From Phycisphaerae bacterium (GTDB lineage: Bacteria > Planctomycetota > Phycisphaerae > Phycisphaerales > UBA1924): 64,000 nt of DNA. The DNA lies in NCBI GenBank assembly GCA_030432255.1, contig JAUIHS010000015.1, forward strand, positions 1-64,000, read 5' to 3'. Positions 56,378 through 64,000 of the stretch are shown here, in pieces. The notes beneath the pieces are model-generated. The model was not told where the DNA came from, did not search any database, and saw nothing but the letters and a program-made list of their open reading frames with translations. Position numbers and translations under genes: made by a program. Each line of letters begins with the position of its first letter. The stretch's first letter is position 1.

Positions 56378-57079
56378 TCAATCGTTCATCGGACGTCGCC
56401 CGGCCAGCGCATCTGCCAGAACGGCCTTGTTCACGTACTCAAGCTGGCTACCGGAGGGCAGACCCCGCGCCAGACGCGAAACCGTGACACCGCGCTTCCG
56501 GAGTTCTTCCGTGAGAAGCAGGCCCGTCCCGTCCCCCTCCAGCGTGGGGTTGAGGCCCAGGATCACTTCGCGAACCGGCTCCTCGCCGCAGTTTCGCGTC
56601 GCCTTCTCCGTCCGGGACAGCAGTTCCCTGATCGTGAGATCCGCGGCCGTCACGCCATCAAGGGGGCTGATACGTCCGAGCAGCACGTGGTACACGCCGC
56701 GATACATGCCCGTGAGTTCGAGTGCGATCAGATCCTTCGGTTGTTCAATGACGAGCACGGAGCCACGGTCACGCGAGACATCGCGACAGATCGCGCACTC
56801 ATCGTCTTCTGCGAAGTTGAAGCAGATGCGGCAGTACTGGACGTTCTCCTTGACCTCCCGGATCGCCTCCGCGAGAGCGACCGCTTCGTCCGCGCGGCTC
56901 TTGAGGACATGGAACGCAAGACGCTCGGCGGATCGGCGACCGATACCGGGCAGCCTGCTGAATTCCGCGATCAGGCGATCAACGGAAGGTGGATAGGCAC
57001 CGCCGCTGTCATTCCCCGGCTGGCGAGACTTCCGACCTTTCGCTTTCAAACCAGCATCCTCGACACGATGGATCGACAC
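56378..57079 (-). CDS. recR: Recombination mediator protein RecR
   Basis: RecR joins RecO (and RecF) to load RecA on gaps. The 233-residue protein has the HhH segment (FSRLPGIGRRSAERLAFHVL), the zinc finger CRIC...CAIC (with a 9-residue insert between the pairs), and a Toprim domain with the SVLVIEQPKD and EVILGLNPTLEGD blocks. An N-terminal extension of about 30 residues precedes the usual start; a later, non-ATG start is possible. It follows ybaB by 15 bp. Confidence 0.95.
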   Translation of the reverse strand: MSIHRVEDAGLKAKGRKSRQPGNDSGGAYPPSVDRLIAEFSRLPGIGRRSAERLAFHVLKSRADEAVALAEAIREVKENVQYCRICFNFAEDDECAICRDVSRDRGSVLVIEQPKDLIALELTGMYRGVYHVLLGRISPLDGVTAADLTIRELLSRTEKATRNCGEEPVREVILGLNPTLEGDGTGLLLTEELRKRGVTVSRLARGLPSGSQLEYVNKAVLADALAGRRPMND

Positions 57080-57094
57080 GGGATCATAGGCCGA

Positions 57095-57466
57095 TCAGTT
57101 CAGGAGGCCATCCAGCCCGGGAAGCCCCGGGAGACCGAGTTCCTGCGCTTCCCGCTCCGCTTCGTCACGCACCATCGACTGCACGCGCGTGATGGCGTCG
57201 TTCGTGGCTTCCGCGATCAGCGCCTGTGCCATCTCGCGGCCTCCTTCGCCGGCCTGCAGCCCTGCGATCAACGCCGGATCGAGGAAGACTTCCGTCACCT
57301 TCATCTTGCCTGAGACGGTCACGCGTACTGCGGAACCGCCGGCGACGCCCGTTACGCTCATGCGTTCGAGCTTCTCCTGGAATCGCTCCGTCACCGCGCG
57401 GAGCTTCTCCTTGTTCTTCAGCAGTCCGGCGACAGCGCCCATCGCCTTGAGATTGTCAAACATCAA
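57095..57466 (-). CDS. ybaB: YbaB/EbfC family nucleoid-associated protein
   Basis: The 123-residue protein binds DNA as a dimer with a tweezer shape. It has the family's N-terminal Lys-rich helix (MGAVAGLLKNKEKLRAVTERFQEKL), a VSGKMKVTEVFLDP strand block (in place of the more usual G..V.V..NG), and a C-terminal helix with EATNDAITRVQSM. An unusual Pro/Gly/Leu tail (LGLPGLPGLDGLL) follows. It is the third gene of the ffs-dnaX-ybaB-recR row. Confidence 0.93.
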   Translation of the reverse strand: MMFDNLKAMGAVAGLLKNKEKLRAVTERFQEKLERMSVTGVAGGSAVRVTVSGKMKVTEVFLDPALIAGLQAGEGGREMAQALIAEATNDAITRVQSMVRDEAEREAQELGLPGLPGLDGLLN

Positions 57467-57499
57467 AGTTCCTTGCTGATCGCGAGTGGGCCTGGTTGC

Positions 57500-58018
57500 T
57501 CAGCCGTCACTCGGGGGTTCCCTCTCCACATCAACGACTCTGGCATCGAAGAGCTCCATCGCTCGATGCACAACCGGGTCCGCCTCGGCCTCGGTGCGCG
57601 TTGCCTGATCAACCTCGCGGCTTGAACCTGTATCCTTGCTGCCGCTGTCCGCAGGGAGCATGAATTCAACACGAACGCGCCTGCCGGAGGCGCGCTCGAG
57701 GAGCTCCTCGAGACTGCCACGCCGCGCCTCCACGAACTGTCGCTGACGAGGTTCGCGGATCGTAACTGAAGCGACGTCCCCCTCGCAGGAAGCGAATTCG
57801 AGTCCGTCGAGGAACGCGGCCGTGACCGCCTTGGACTGGCCCAACTCAAGGACCCGCTCCCATGTGGCTGCGTCGATCGGCGCGGTCGGATCCGGCTGCT
57901 TCTCAACCGGACGAGGCGCCGTTTCGGCTGCTGCGGTATGCGTGGGCGTTGCAGGAGTGGGGCGGGGCGGCGAAGCCGGGGCGCCGCCGGAAGCGGCGGT
58001 GGGCTTCGCCTCAATCAT
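57500..58018 (-). CDS. dnaX: DnaX tau C-terminal domain, expressed by -1 frameshift or as separate ORF
   Basis: The 172-codon frame begins with ATG at 58018, overlapping the dnaX stop (ATGA), but is better read as the shifted continuation of dnaX. After a Pro/Ala-rich linker of about 50 residues it carries the known DnaX C-terminal domain pattern (WERVLEL...AVTAAFLDGLEFASCEGDVASVTI, then EELLERASGRRVRVEF). That domain occurs in full-length tau-type DnaX proteins. Joined to the 379-residue part at the seven-A run, the product would have about 551 residues, a normal tau length. A separate, coupled polypeptide or a homopolymer sequencing error are the alternatives. Confidence 0.85.
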   Translation of the reverse strand: MIEAKPTAASGGAPASPPRPTPATPTHTAAAETAPRPVEKQPDPTAPIDAATWERVLELGQSKAVTAAFLDGLEFASCEGDVASVTIREPRQRQFVEARRGSLEELLERASGRRVRVEFMLPADSGSKDTGSSREVDQATRTEAEADPVVHRAMELFDARVVDVEREPPSDG

Positions 58019-58039
58019 TTTTTTCGGCGAGGTGCTCCC
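57969..58039 (-). promoter_or_regulatory. Programmed -1 frameshift signal in dnaX (slippery site, SD-like element, stem-loop)
   Basis: On the minus strand, GGGAG (58039-58035) is followed by 10 nt, then seven A (58024-58018) read as cgA AAA AAA tga. A 7-nt spacer leads to a stem GGCGAAGCC (58010-58002) pairing with GGCTTCGCC (57977-57969), with an inner CCGCC/GGCGG stem. Spacings match the E. coli dnaX layout (SD-like about 10 nt before the slippery run, structure 5-9 nt after). Confidence 0.75.
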
Positions 58040-59154
58040 GCCGCTACCGTGGCATTGCCTGCGAGCAGGCCGGCGACATCGACGACGGTTTCACTGAGCG
58101 CGAGTCGCACGAGGAGTGCGTCGAGCAGAACACGGGGCACGGAACTCGTGCGTGTCATCTGCTGCACGTTCTCACACAGGGCGATGAGGTGGATGATCCC
58201 GGCTTCGTCAAACTGCCGCGACTGCTCGATGGTCTGCTGTCGCCACGTGCCCGAGAGTTCAAGCAGACTGGTTTCGGGGCCGCAGGCGCAGATCAGCAGG
58301 AGGTCGCGAAAGCGCTCGACAAGTGCCTGTATGAGCTGGTCCTGTGCGATGCCGCGCGAGAGGAGCACTTCGGCCTGTTCGAGGACCTCGCCGGTCTGCC
58401 CGGCAGCGATCCTGTCGACCAGGCCGCTGATGAGTTCGCGATCAGGAAGGCCGAGGAGTTCCTCGAGGGCCTGCATGGTCATCGGGTCGTCGTTGGGGCA
58501 CGCGGCCATCAGGCGATCAAGCAGGCTGAGCGCATCGCGCATCGACCCGTTTCCCAGTCGTGCGATGGCCAGCAGGACTTCCTCATCGGCCTTGAGGGAT
58601 TCCTGCTCGACGACCTTCCCGAGATGCTCGGCGATGTCCGCCGTTGAGATGTTCCGGAAGTCGAAGCGCTGGCAACGGGACTGAATCGTCGCCGGGACCT
58701 TGTGCGCTTCGGTCGTGCAGAGAATGAACTTGACGTGCTCCGGCGGCTCTTCGAGCGTCTTCAACAGGGCGTTGAATGCATGGTTCGAGAGCATGTGGAC
58801 TTCGTCGATGATGTAGATCTTGAAGCGGCCTCGAAGCGGGCGATAGATGCAGTTGGCGATCAGGTCGCGTGCTTCCTCGACCTTGCTGTTGGAAGCGGCG
58901 TCGATCTCGATGACATCCGTATCGCGCCCGGCCATGATGGCCTCATCGACCTCGGGGGTCCCACCATTCAGGGCCTTGGCGAAGACGCGCGCGGTCGAGG
59001 TCTTGCCGACGCCACGTGTACCGATGAAGAGGTACGCCTGCGCCACGCGTTCCTGCTCGATGGCGTTCCGGAGCGTGCGCGCGATGGCTTCCTGCCCGAC
59101 GATTTCATCGAAGGTTCGTGATCGGTAGCGGCGCGCGAGAACGGTGTAGGCCAT
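58015..59154 (-). CDS. dnaX: DNA polymerase III clamp-loader subunit DnaX, gamma-like short form
   Basis: The 379-residue zero-frame product has the AAA+ parts: VLARRYRSRTFDEIVGQEAI, Walker A GTRGVGKTS, DVIEIDAASN, Walker B IIDEVHMLS, sensor FILCTTEAHKVPATIQSRCQ and domain III (ALSLLDRLMAA..., LLELSGTWRQQ). The segment after AKALN, which normally holds four zinc Cys, is short and has none. The end (APRRKK) falls on the slippery run. ATG at 59154 is chosen because an upstream extension to 59289 overlaps the SRP RNA; GGGAGA stands about 10 nt before the ATG. Confidence 0.93.
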   Translation of the reverse strand: MAYTVLARRYRSRTFDEIVGQEAIARTLRNAIEQERVAQAYLFIGTRGVGKTSTARVFAKALNGGTPEVDEAIMAGRDTDVIEIDAASNSKVEEARDLIANCIYRPLRGRFKIYIIDEVHMLSNHAFNALLKTLEEPPEHVKFILCTTEAHKVPATIQSRCQRFDFRNISTADIAEHLGKVVEQESLKADEEVLLAIARLGNGSMRDALSLLDRLMAACPNDDPMTMQALEELLGLPDRELISGLVDRIAAGQTGEVLEQAEVLLSRGIAQDQLIQALVERFRDLLLICACGPETSLLELSGTWRQQTIEQSRQFDEAGIIHLIALCENVQQMTRTSSVPRVLLDALLVRLALSETVVDVAGLLAGNATVAAGAPRRKK

Positions 59155-59246
59155 GAGTCCGCGATCTCCCGTGGCGACAAGGGCGCCGGGCGGGGCAGGC
59201 AGGTGTGACGGAGGGGCAGCGCCGCCGGCGCAAACCCCGCGAAAAA

Positions 59247-59374
59247 CGTCGCTCCGGCTGGCGACCAGGCACCCGGCGGCACCGGACATCGGCCGCTTAT
59301 GGCTGCTGCCGTCAAGCCCTGACCAGGTTCACGGGACATCCATGCACCGGACCCGGCCGCCAGCCGGAGCGACG
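59247..59374 (-). ncRNA. ffs: Bacterial signal recognition particle RNA (4.5S type)
   Basis: The conserved domain IV core GGTCAGG...AGCAGCC lies at 59324-59301 (minus). Its tip has loop TGAC (URRC class) closed by a U.G pair rather than the usual GGAA. A perfect 17-bp stem (59374-59358 with 59263-59247) closes the RNA, giving about 128 nt in one long hairpin. It is followed by TTTTTC (59246-59241). The place directly before dnaX-ybaB-recR is the classical position of ffs. A promoter with -10 at 59388-59383 fits the 5' end. Confidence 0.93.
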
Positions 59375-59382
59375 AACAGCGG

Positions 59383-59411
59383 ATGATACCCCGTTCACTC
59401 CGCAACGTCAT
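59383..59411 (-). promoter_or_regulatory. Promoter of the SRP RNA gene
   Basis: On the minus strand, -35 ATGACG (59411-59406, 4 of 6) and -10 TATCAT (59388-59383, 5 of 6) are 17 bp apart. The first base of the closing stem, at 59374, lies 9 nt after the -10 box, as expected for the transcription start. Confidence 0.6.
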
Positions 59412-59478
59412 GGGGCGCCGGGGCCCGTCCGGTGAATTACCGCCCACATGCCCAACGCGGCACCGCTACAATCACCGT

Positions 59479-60732
59479 ATGAGCGAGGATTCCAAGGATC
59501 GACGCCGGGATTTCGACCAGGACCCTCAGGTCTCGCTCATCGTCAACATCCTGAGAATCACCTTTCTCGTCCTCCTCTTCGTCGTGGTCGCTGTCGGCAT
59601 TCTCACCGACTCCGGGGACAAGGACGGACAGCAACTCTTTGCCAACTGGTGGGCCGCACTCACAGGTGCGCTCTTCTTCTTCCTCGCCATCGTCGCGCTG
59701 GACCTGCTCACGCCCAAGCACAAGCTTTCGACCATCTCGGCCATCTTCTTCGGCCTGCTTGCCGGCATCCTCGCCACCCTGCTCTTCAGCTTCGTCATCA
59801 ATCTTTTCGTCGAGACCTACATCGATCAGGCGAATCGAGGCAAGTTCGCGGTCGTGGTCCTCACCTTCCAGATCGCACTCGGCCTCGGCATGTGCTATCT
59901 GGGCATCTCCACCGTGCTCCAGACCCGAAGCGACTTCCGGCTCATCATCCCATACGTGGAATTCACGAAGCAGTACCGGGGGGCACGGCCCTTCCTGCTC
60001 GACACCTCCGCCCTGATCGACGGACGCATCCTCGATGTCGCGGAGGTCGGTGTCCTCCAGTGCCCCATCGTCATTCCACGCTTCGTCATCGCCGAGTTGC
60101 AGGTCCTCAGTGATTCCTCCGACCGACTCAAACGCGCTCGTGGCCGCCGCGGCCTCGAGATGGTCTCGACGCTTCAGAAGACGGCGAGGCTCGATGTGAC
60201 CATCGATGAGTCCGACGTCGCAGGAAAGGACGTTGATCAGCGACTCGTTGAACTGGCCCGTGAGATGCCCGCCTCGATCGTGACACTGGACATGGGACTG
60301 AACCGAGTGGCGGCGATTCATGGCGTCAACGTGGTCAACATCAACGACCTCGCGAATGCCATGAAGCCCAACGCGCTGCCGGGCGAGAGCCTGGAGATCG
60401 AACTGATCCGCCGCGGCGAGCAGCACGGGCAGGCGGTCGGCTACCTCGAGGATGGCACGATGGTCGTGGCGGAGAATGGCGAGCCCGCGATCGGGACGCG
60501 GACGACCCTCACGGTAACCAGCACCATGCAGACGAGTGCGGGGCGGCTCATTTTCGGCCGCCTGTCCGATGACGCGATCGCCTCAATCGCCGGCGGTGGG
60601 AACGGCGAGCCGAACGTTGGCGATTCGGGTCGCGAGGAAGACGAGTCGGGCCCCCCCGCGAAACGGCGCGAACGCAGCCAGACGGATCATCCGCCCGCGC
60701 GGACGTCATCGAGGAATCCACGGCGAAACTGA
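59479..60732 (+). CDS. PIN/TRAM domain membrane protein, YacL-like
   Basis: The 417-residue protein has four N-terminal helices (residues about 20-150), a PIN domain starting at LLDTSALIDGRILDVA with conserved Asp residues, and a C-terminal TRAM domain (EIELIRRGEQHGQAVGYLEDGTMVVAENG). This matches YacL, a putative membrane-bound RNase of unclear target. The C-terminal 60 residues are Gly/Arg/Glu-rich and outside the family. The start at 59479 is chosen by the length of the first helix region; the frame opens at 59383 inside the ffs promoter. Confidence 0.9.
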   Translation: MSEDSKDRRRDFDQDPQVSLIVNILRITFLVLLFVVVAVGILTDSGDKDGQQLFANWWAALTGALFFFLAIVALDLLTPKHKLSTISAIFFGLLAGILATLLFSFVINLFVETYIDQANRGKFAVVVLTFQIALGLGMCYLGISTVLQTRSDFRLIIPYVEFTKQYRGARPFLLDTSALIDGRILDVAEVGVLQCPIVIPRFVIAELQVLSDSSDRLKRARGRRGLEMVSTLQKTARLDVTIDESDVAGKDVDQRLVELAREMPASIVTLDMGLNRVAAIHGVNVVNINDLANAMKPNALPGESLEIELIRRGEQHGQAVGYLEDGTMVVAENGEPAIGTRTTLTVTSTMQTSAGRLIFGRLSDDAIASIAGGGNGEPNVGDSGREEDESGPPAKRRERSQTDHPPARTSSRNPRRN

Positions 60733-60750
60733 TCGAGGTATGCTGCCGGT

Positions 60751-61779
60751 ATGAAACTGCAAGGATGGCAATGTTCCGGATGGCTCCTGATCGTCGCGGC
60801 GCTCCTGCCCGCGGCGGCGATTGCCCAGTCGGAAGAATTCACGCTCTCGGATGACCGCGAGTGGTCACTGACTGATGCCCCCGAGCCGGGGACGGATGAG
60901 GCTCGAATCGCCGAGGCGCGCAAGTACCTTGCGGACGGCCGGGCCAGCCGCGCCCGCCAGATTCTCGCGAAGTTCATCGAAGAGAATGAGAGCCTGAAGG
61001 AGAATCCATGGCTGCCCGCCGCGTATCGACTTCGCGGCGATGCGCTGGTGGCGCTCGGCCACGAGTACCGGGCGCTGTATGACTACGAAGAGGTTGCGAT
61101 CGAGTATCCCGGGAGCGAGGAATTCCGCATTGCGGTTGAACGCGAGGTGGACATCGCGAAGCAGTACATCGGCGGTCTGAAGGTGCGGTTCCTGGGCATT
61201 CGCATCGCGGACGGTGGTGAGATTGCTGTTGAGCTCCTGATTCGGGCGCAGGAGCGACTCCCCGGCAGTGATGTCGGCGAGGATGCGATGATCACGCTCG
61301 CCAACTACTACTTCGATCGCAACAAGATGGCGCTCGCAAGTGAGGCCTATGACCTGTACCTGATCAACTACCCGAATGGTCCCAACCACATCGAAGCCCG
61401 GCGCCTCCGGATCTTTGCCGAGGTCCTGGGGTTCAAGGGACCCGAGTACTCGACGACCGGAATGATCAACGCCCGGATCCAGACCCGGGACTTCATCCGT
61501 CGCTTCGGTGAAGAGGTGTACGATGAGACGATCAACGAGGAGTTTCTCGAGCAGATCGATGAGTCACTCGCCGCTCGGCAGCTCAAGTCTGCGGAGTGGT
61601 ACATGGGTCAGCGGGATTCGGTCTCGGCGCGGTTCACGCTTGAGCGGCTGATCGCTGACTATCCGGACTCGGCGGCCGCTGCGCGTGCGCGCGACATCAT
61701 GGAGGCTCGCAAGTGGGAGCCGGTCGTGGGGGTGGGCAGCGCTCCGATCGAGCAAGAGGAGGATTCCGAGGACTCATGA
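60751..61779 (+). CDS. Exported TPR protein, BamD/outer-membrane-assembly-like
   Basis: The 342-residue protein has a signal peptide (GWLLIVAALLPAAAIAQS, cleaved near residue 26, no lipobox). Helical tetratricopeptide-like repeats follow (around residues 45-100, 155-215 and 265-325) with the spacing of BamD/YfiO proteins. Motifs such as AYRLRGDALVALGHEYRALYDYEEVAIEYPGS and DAMITLANYYFDRNKMALASEAYDLYLINYPNG support this. BamD is usually a lipoprotein; the missing Cys weakens the call. Its stop overlaps the LptE-like start by four bases. Confidence 0.75.
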   Translation: MKLQGWQCSGWLLIVAALLPAAAIAQSEEFTLSDDREWSLTDAPEPGTDEARIAEARKYLADGRASRARQILAKFIEENESLKENPWLPAAYRLRGDALVALGHEYRALYDYEEVAIEYPGSEEFRIAVEREVDIAKQYIGGLKVRFLGIRIADGGEIAVELLIRAQERLPGSDVGEDAMITLANYYFDRNKMALASEAYDLYLINYPNGPNHIEARRLRIFAEVLGFKGPEYSTTGMINARIQTRDFIRRFGEEVYDETINEEFLEQIDESLAARQLKSAEWYMGQRDSVSARFTLERLIADYPDSAAAARARDIMEARKWEPVVGVGSAPIEQEEDSEDS

Positions 61780-62294
61780 GGCGCGCCTTCCTGATCATCC
61801 TCGTTGCCGCCTGCGGCCTGTGTCAGTCCTGTGCGTCCGATCCGACGGTCGGTTATGCGTTCAATGCCGACTACGACCAGAGCGTCCGGACCGTCGCCGT
61901 TGAGGTGTTTGACAACCGGACGTTCCGTCACGGCGTCGAAGACGATCTCGCCGAGGCGATCATTCGGGAGATTCATCGGTCGACGCCGTGGAAAGTATCG
62001 CTGGGTGAGGATGCGGACACGGCCCTGACGGGGGCGGTCACGGGGGTCCGGAATCGCAAGGTGAGCACCAACCGGCAGTCGGGCCTGGTGCAGGAGCAGG
62101 CCGTCGAACTGACCGTGAGTTTCGAATGGAAAGACCGGACTACCGGGGAGATTCTGGTCTCACGCCGACGGTTCAGTTCCATGGAGACGTTCGTTCCGGT
62201 CCCCGATGTCCGGGAACGGATCGAGATGGGTGAGCGAGCCGTGGTCCAGGAGATGGCCGAACGCATCGTTCGGGAACTGCGATCCACGTGGTGA
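61776..62294 (+). CDS. lptE: LptE-family lipoprotein
   Basis: LptE plugs the LptD barrel in LPS export to the outer membrane. The 172-residue protein has a lipoprotein signal with a CQSCAS-type lipobox (Cys about residue 20). A compact alpha/beta domain follows: YDQSVRTVAVEVFDNRTFRHGVEDDLAEAIIREI, typical of the LptE/RlpB family in planctomycetes and related phyla. The LTGAV and VQEQAVELTVSFEWKDRTTGEIL strands support it. It is coupled by ATGA to the BamD-like gene. Confidence 0.85.
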   Translation: MRRAFLIILVAACGLCQSCASDPTVGYAFNADYDQSVRTVAVEVFDNRTFRHGVEDDLAEAIIREIHRSTPWKVSLGEDADTALTGAVTGVRNRKVSTNRQSGLVQEQAVELTVSFEWKDRTTGEILVSRRRFSSMETFVPVPDVRERIEMGERAVVQEMAERIVRELRSTW

Positions 62295-62461
62295 AGCGAT
62301 ACCATGCGAGCGGTGAACAGCTGTTCCGGCTGCAAAGTGGAACCGGATCGGCCGATAGCGCTATGGTTGTGTCTGTGATGACCCGAGGTGGTCATCAGGT
62401 TCTGTCAGCCCGCCTCGATCGGCGGATTCCCCGGAGACGACGTCTCGTCTGAGGATGGTCC

Positions 62462-64000
62462 ATGCCCCAGCCCGGCAACAGCAAGGGAAAGCCGAACGAA
62501 CCCGGACGCGACAACGGGCCTCAGAAGCCCGGTCAGCCAGCGCCCCCAAAACCGGGGAGAGGCTATTTCGGGTGGATCTTCGTTCTGGTCCTGGTCCTTC
62601 TGATGATCGTTGTGGTCAACACCCTCTCGCCCAAGGCGGAAGACGTCGACATGGCGGAGATCCAGGCCCTCTGGAACGAAGGATCGCTGAAGGACGTCGT
62701 CATCGATTCCGACGCCGTCGTCGCCACGCGCACCGACGTCGACCCCGAAGCGAAGGTCCAGTTCAAATTCGGGAATAACAACCGCGAACTGCACACGAAG
62801 ACCATCGCTGAACTGACGGACAATAACTACCGGGAAGACCCGTCACCGCCCATCTGGGTCTATCTCCTCATGAACCCCTTCCTCGTGATGATCGTCTTCT
62901 TCCTGATCATCTGGTTCCTCATCATTCGAGGACTCCGGGGAGCAGGCGGTGCCGGCGGGATGCTCGGCAATTTCGGCAAGTCGCGGCACAAGGTCATGGC
63001 CAAGGATTCGACCGGCGTCACCTTCGATGACGTCGCTGGTATCGACGAAGCTCGCGAAGAGTTGACGGAGATCGTCGAGTTCCTCAAGCACCCGCGCAAG
63101 TTCATGCGCCTCGGTGGGCGCATCCCGCGGGGTGTGCTGCTCGTGGGCCCGCCTGGTTGCGGTAAGACGCTTCTTGCCAAGGCGATCGCCGGCGAAGCGG
63201 ATGTGCCCTTCTTCTCCATCTCCGGTTCGGACTTCGTCGAGATGTTCGTGGGTGTCGGTGCATCACGAGTTCGTGACCTCTTCAAGCAGGCCAAGGAATC
63301 TTCCCCCTGCATCATATTCCTCGACGAAATCGACGCAGTCGGTCGCCGGAGAGGCTCGGGCTTCTCTTCCGGTGGACACGATGAGCGTGAGCAGACGTTG
63401 AATGCCATCCTTGTCGAGATGGACGGCTTCGAATCGGCGGACCAGGTGATCGTCGTTGCTGCGACCAACCGCGCTGATGTGCTGGATCCGGCATTGACGC
63501 GTCCCGGTCGATTCGATCGTCAGGTTGCCGTATCGCTCCCGGATATCAAGGGCCGCTACGAGATCCTGAACGTGCATTCGCGCCGTGTGAAGCTCGGACC
63601 GGATGTCGACCTTCAGAAGATCGCGCGGGGGACGCCGATGTTCAGTGGTGCGGAGCTCGCGGCGATCATGAACGAGGCAGCTGTCGCCGCGACCATGCTT
63701 GAGAAGGACTTCATTGAGCAGGAGGACCTTGAAGAAGCGCGTGACAAGGTGCGCTGGGGTCGCTCGCGGAAGTCACGTGTCATCGAGGAGGCAGAGCGTA
63801 TCGCGACCGCGTATCACGAGGCGGGCCACGCCGTGCTTCAGTGTCTGCTGCCTGACGGCGACCCGCTCCACAAGGTCACCATCATTCCGCGCGGCCAGGC
63901 GATGGGCGCAACCTTCAGCTTCCCGGAGAAGGATCGCTACGGCTACAGTCTCAAGTGGATCCGCTCCACCATGCGCGTGGTCTGTGGCGGTCGTATCGCC
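62462..64000 (+). CDS. ftsH: ATP-dependent zinc metalloprotease FtsH (3' end outside window)
   Basis: FtsH degrades membrane and regulatory proteins. The 513 visible codons begin with a Pro/Gly-rich cytoplasmic start, two membrane helices (residues about 35-55 and 130-155), and the AAA+ domain: Walker A GPPGCGKT at residues 229-236, [15 protein letters not shown], and the second region of homology with [20 protein letters not shown]. The protease site HEAGH is at residues 452-456. The frame continues past base 64000, so the C-terminal part of the peptidase domain is missing. Confidence 0.97.
   Translation, partial: MPQPGNSKGKPNEPGRDNGPQKPGQPAPPKPGRGYFGWIFVLVLVLLMIVVVNTLSPKAEDVDMAEIQALWNEGSLKDVVIDSDAVVATRTDVDPEAKVQFKFGNNNRELHTKTIAELTDNNYREDPSPPIWVYLLMNPFLVMIVFFLIIWFLIIRGLRGAGGAGGMLGNFGKSRHKVMAKDSTGVTFDDVAGIDEAREELTEIVEFLKHPRKFMRLGGRIPRGVLLVGPPGCGKTLLAKAIAGEADVPFFSISGSDFVEMFVGVGASRVRDLFKQAKESSPCIIFLDEIDAVGRRRGSGFSSGGHDEREQTLNAILVEMDGFESADQVIVVAATNRADVLDPALTRPGRFDRQVAVSLPDIKGRYEILNVHSRRVKLGPDVDLQKIARGTPMFSGAELAAIMNEAAVAATMLEKDFIEQEDLEEARDKVRWGRSRKSRVIEEAERIATAYHEAGHAVLQCLLPDGDPLHKVTIIPRGQAMGATFSFPEKDRYGYSLKWIRSTMRVVCGGRIA

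Noticed and set aside
59155..59289. N-terminal extension of DnaX up to 59289
   Set aside because: It would overlap the 3' part and terminator of the SRP RNA, and its residues do not resemble DnaX; the ATG at 59154 starts at the conserved block.

Overview
The window is about 64 kb of GC-rich, gene-dense bacterial chromosome with almost no spacer DNA. Many neighbouring genes overlap by the 4-bp ATGA junction. It looks like Planctomycetota, probably a Phycisphaerae-type organism. The grounds are a DUF1573 lipoprotein, a DUF3179 protein, several large exported proteins with no obvious family, a MoxR plus STAS pair, RNase Y, sigma-54, a class I (DhnA/FbaB-type) aldolase, weak Shine-Dalgarno use at many genes, and a didermic envelope (LptE-like and BamD-like proteins). 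This placement is an inference; no rRNA gene is present. I saw no tRNA, rRNA, CRISPR array, insertion sequence, phage or integrase gene, so this is a core-genome segment rather than an island.

Layout. 1-1.1 kb: a possible gene end and the N-terminal half of a Ser/Thr kinase, joined in frame to the C-terminal half of a tryptophanyl-tRNA synthetase (a chimeric ORF). 2-4.7 kb: guaB, a PAAR-like DUF4280 protein and a degenerate receiver. 4.7-9.9 kb: a very large exported protein followed by an ABC-2 ATPase and permease. 10-14.8 kb: DUF1573 lipoprotein with a clear terminator, small lipoprotein, HU with a recognisable promoter, a BioF-like enzyme, class I aldolase. 14.8-20.1 kb: TM2 protein, Nudix hydrolase, Bax-inhibitor-like protein, and a minus-strand operon of transglutaminase, DNA methyltransferase and NAD(P)H-hydrate dehydratase. 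20.3-23.5 kb: tatD, an aromatic-amino-acid-decarboxylase-like gene and a frameshifted aldo/keto reductase. 23.7-30.9 kb: zinc-ribbon membrane protein, flavoprotein reductase, antiporter, iscX, mannose-1-phosphate guanylyltransferase, ruvA, an acyltransferase and a metal-ligand-less amidohydrolase. 31.1-38.2 kb: tpiA, secG, yicC, a kinase-like phosphotransferase, a PDZ protein and DUF3179. 38.2-43.6 kb (minus): moxR, STAS, gyrA, membrane protein. 43.7-52.3 kb: MmcQ-like and hotdog proteins, a metallo-beta-lactamase-fold hydrolase, ruvB, a large FAD/Fe-S dehydrogenase, an epimerase and RNase Y. 52.8-64 kb: ABC-2 permease, rpoN, then the classical ffs-dnaX-ybaB-recR block, then YacL-like, BamD-like, LptE-like and ftsH (cut by the window end).

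The most notable signal is in dnaX. The zero frame ends directly on a seven-A slippery run. A GGGAG element lies 10 nt upstream, and a 9-bp-based stem-loop starts 7 nt downstream. The tau C-terminal domain continues in the -1 frame. This is the full architecture of a programmed -1 frameshift, with polarity opposite to E. coli (zero frame short, shifted frame long). The same dnaX lacks the usual four-cysteine zinc module. Just upstream is an SRP RNA with its own promoter, a 17-bp closing stem and a URRC-type tetraloop. Two intergenic 7-bp-period GGG-N4 tandem repeats, each placed on the RNA strand just after a stop codon, are also worth checking.
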